From: JBEKHT01 sp049516595
GTDB lineage: Bacteria; Chloroflexota; Anaerolineae; Anaerolineales; RBG-16-64-43
Length of the DNA stretch: 64,000 nt
NCBI GenBank assembly: GCA_049516595.1
Contig: JBEKSY010000011.1
Coordinates: 31,915-95,914, forward strand
Reading direction: 5' to 3'
How positions within the stretch are numbered: position 1 is the first letter of the stretch; the number at the start of each line of letters is the position of its first letter. The translations under genes were made by a program, and so were the position numbers. Under the pieces are notes generated by a model, which did not search any database, had not been told where the DNA came from, and saw only the letters and a program-made list of their open reading frames with translations. Positions 63,875 to 64,000 of the stretch are shown here, one piece after another.

Positions 63875-63902
63875 TGTCCAGTACCGGATAGGTGTTGACA
63901 CA
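63875..63902. repeat. Probable terminal inverted repeat of an IS481-like element
   Basis: TGTCCAGTACCGGATAGGTG and TTGACA start just outside the transposase stop. The TGT terminus fits IS481/IS3-type ends. The other end is beyond the window. Confidence 0.5.
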
Positions 63903-64000
63903 TCAGGCCTTTGCTGTGGTGTCATTTTGGGTCTCCCGCTTGGTGAAGATCTCTGCAGGGGTTCGGCCTTGCGTGCGATAGCCCTGGTGGGGCCGCTGAT
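63903..64000 (-). CDS. IS481/IS3-type transposase, C-terminus only (cut by window edge)
   Basis: The minus-strand frame reads QRPHQGYRTQGRTPAEIFTK then RETQNDTTAKA and a stop at 63905-63903. The RPHQGY and TPAEIF motifs are the usual last segment of integrase-core transposases. The rest of the gene lies beyond the right edge. Confidence 0.75.
   Translation of the reverse strand, partial: QRPHQGYRTQGRTPAEIFTKRETQNDTTAKA

Overview
The window is a 64 kb GC-rich chromosomal segment, most likely from an aerobic member of the Chloroflexota (Anaerolineae-like). That placement is an inference. It rests on the many lipoproteins and membrane-anchored proteins with Ser/Thr/Pro linkers, a caa3-type oxidase operon, an MtnA-kinase-AhcY module, a CBS-CBS-ACT protein and a divergent YchF. 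No rRNA is present to confirm it.

Layout. 1-8.3 kb (minus strand) is a surface-polysaccharide locus: two glycosyltransferases (GT2, GT4), an RmlC with an RmlD tail, a bifunctional PAPS synthase (Sat-CysC), a decayed membrane protein and a GT39-like transferase. A deletion-derived remnant of a second sat-cysC lies inside it. 8.5-10.9 kb is a lipoprotein lytic transglycosylase. 11.5-15.5 kb is a stand-alone A-T-TE synthetase followed by a disrupted phosphopantetheinyl transferase. 15.7-19.1 kb is a methyl-cycle salvage operon (mtnA, PfkB kinase, ahcY), followed by two MFS exporters. 22.17-25.44 kb is a complete IS1-like element with 18-bp perfect terminal inverted repeats that carries passenger genes, including a HigB/HigA-ImmA pair. 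25.6-35.1 kb holds PIG-L deacetylase, UdgB, a C45 hydrolase, an FTR1 permease, an ORF-less group IIC intron directly behind the FTR1 terminator hairpin, a sulfotransferase, PolX and a PHP protein. 35.5-40.7 kb is a seven-gene caa3 cytochrome oxidase operon with two subunit III genes. 41-50.4 kb holds a membrane protein, an AarF/UbiB kinase, UvrB, a CBS-ACT protein, MoaA and a SIMPL protein. 50.5-57.9 kb is an accessory island of decayed insertion sequences and three toxin-antitoxin loci (MqsRA/Panacea, VapBC, HigBA). 57.9-64 kb returns to housekeeping genes: PepF, a CcrM-like methyltransferase, YchF, tRNA-Leu and two duplicated envelope proteins. The window ends inside an IS481-like element.

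How it fits together. Sat-CysC makes PAPS and a sulfotransferase at 30.45 kb could use it, so together with the glycosyltransferases and the RmlC-like gene this points to a sulfated cell-surface glycan. The mtnA-kinase-ahcY operon clears methylthioadenosine and S-adenosylhomocysteine. The most notable items are the IS1-like element with toxin-antitoxin cargo, the ORF-less IIC intron at a terminator, the MqsR-type toxin inactivated by a frameshift beside an intact MqsA-Panacea antitoxin with twin operators, and the A-T-TE synthetase lacking the amino-group-binding Asp.
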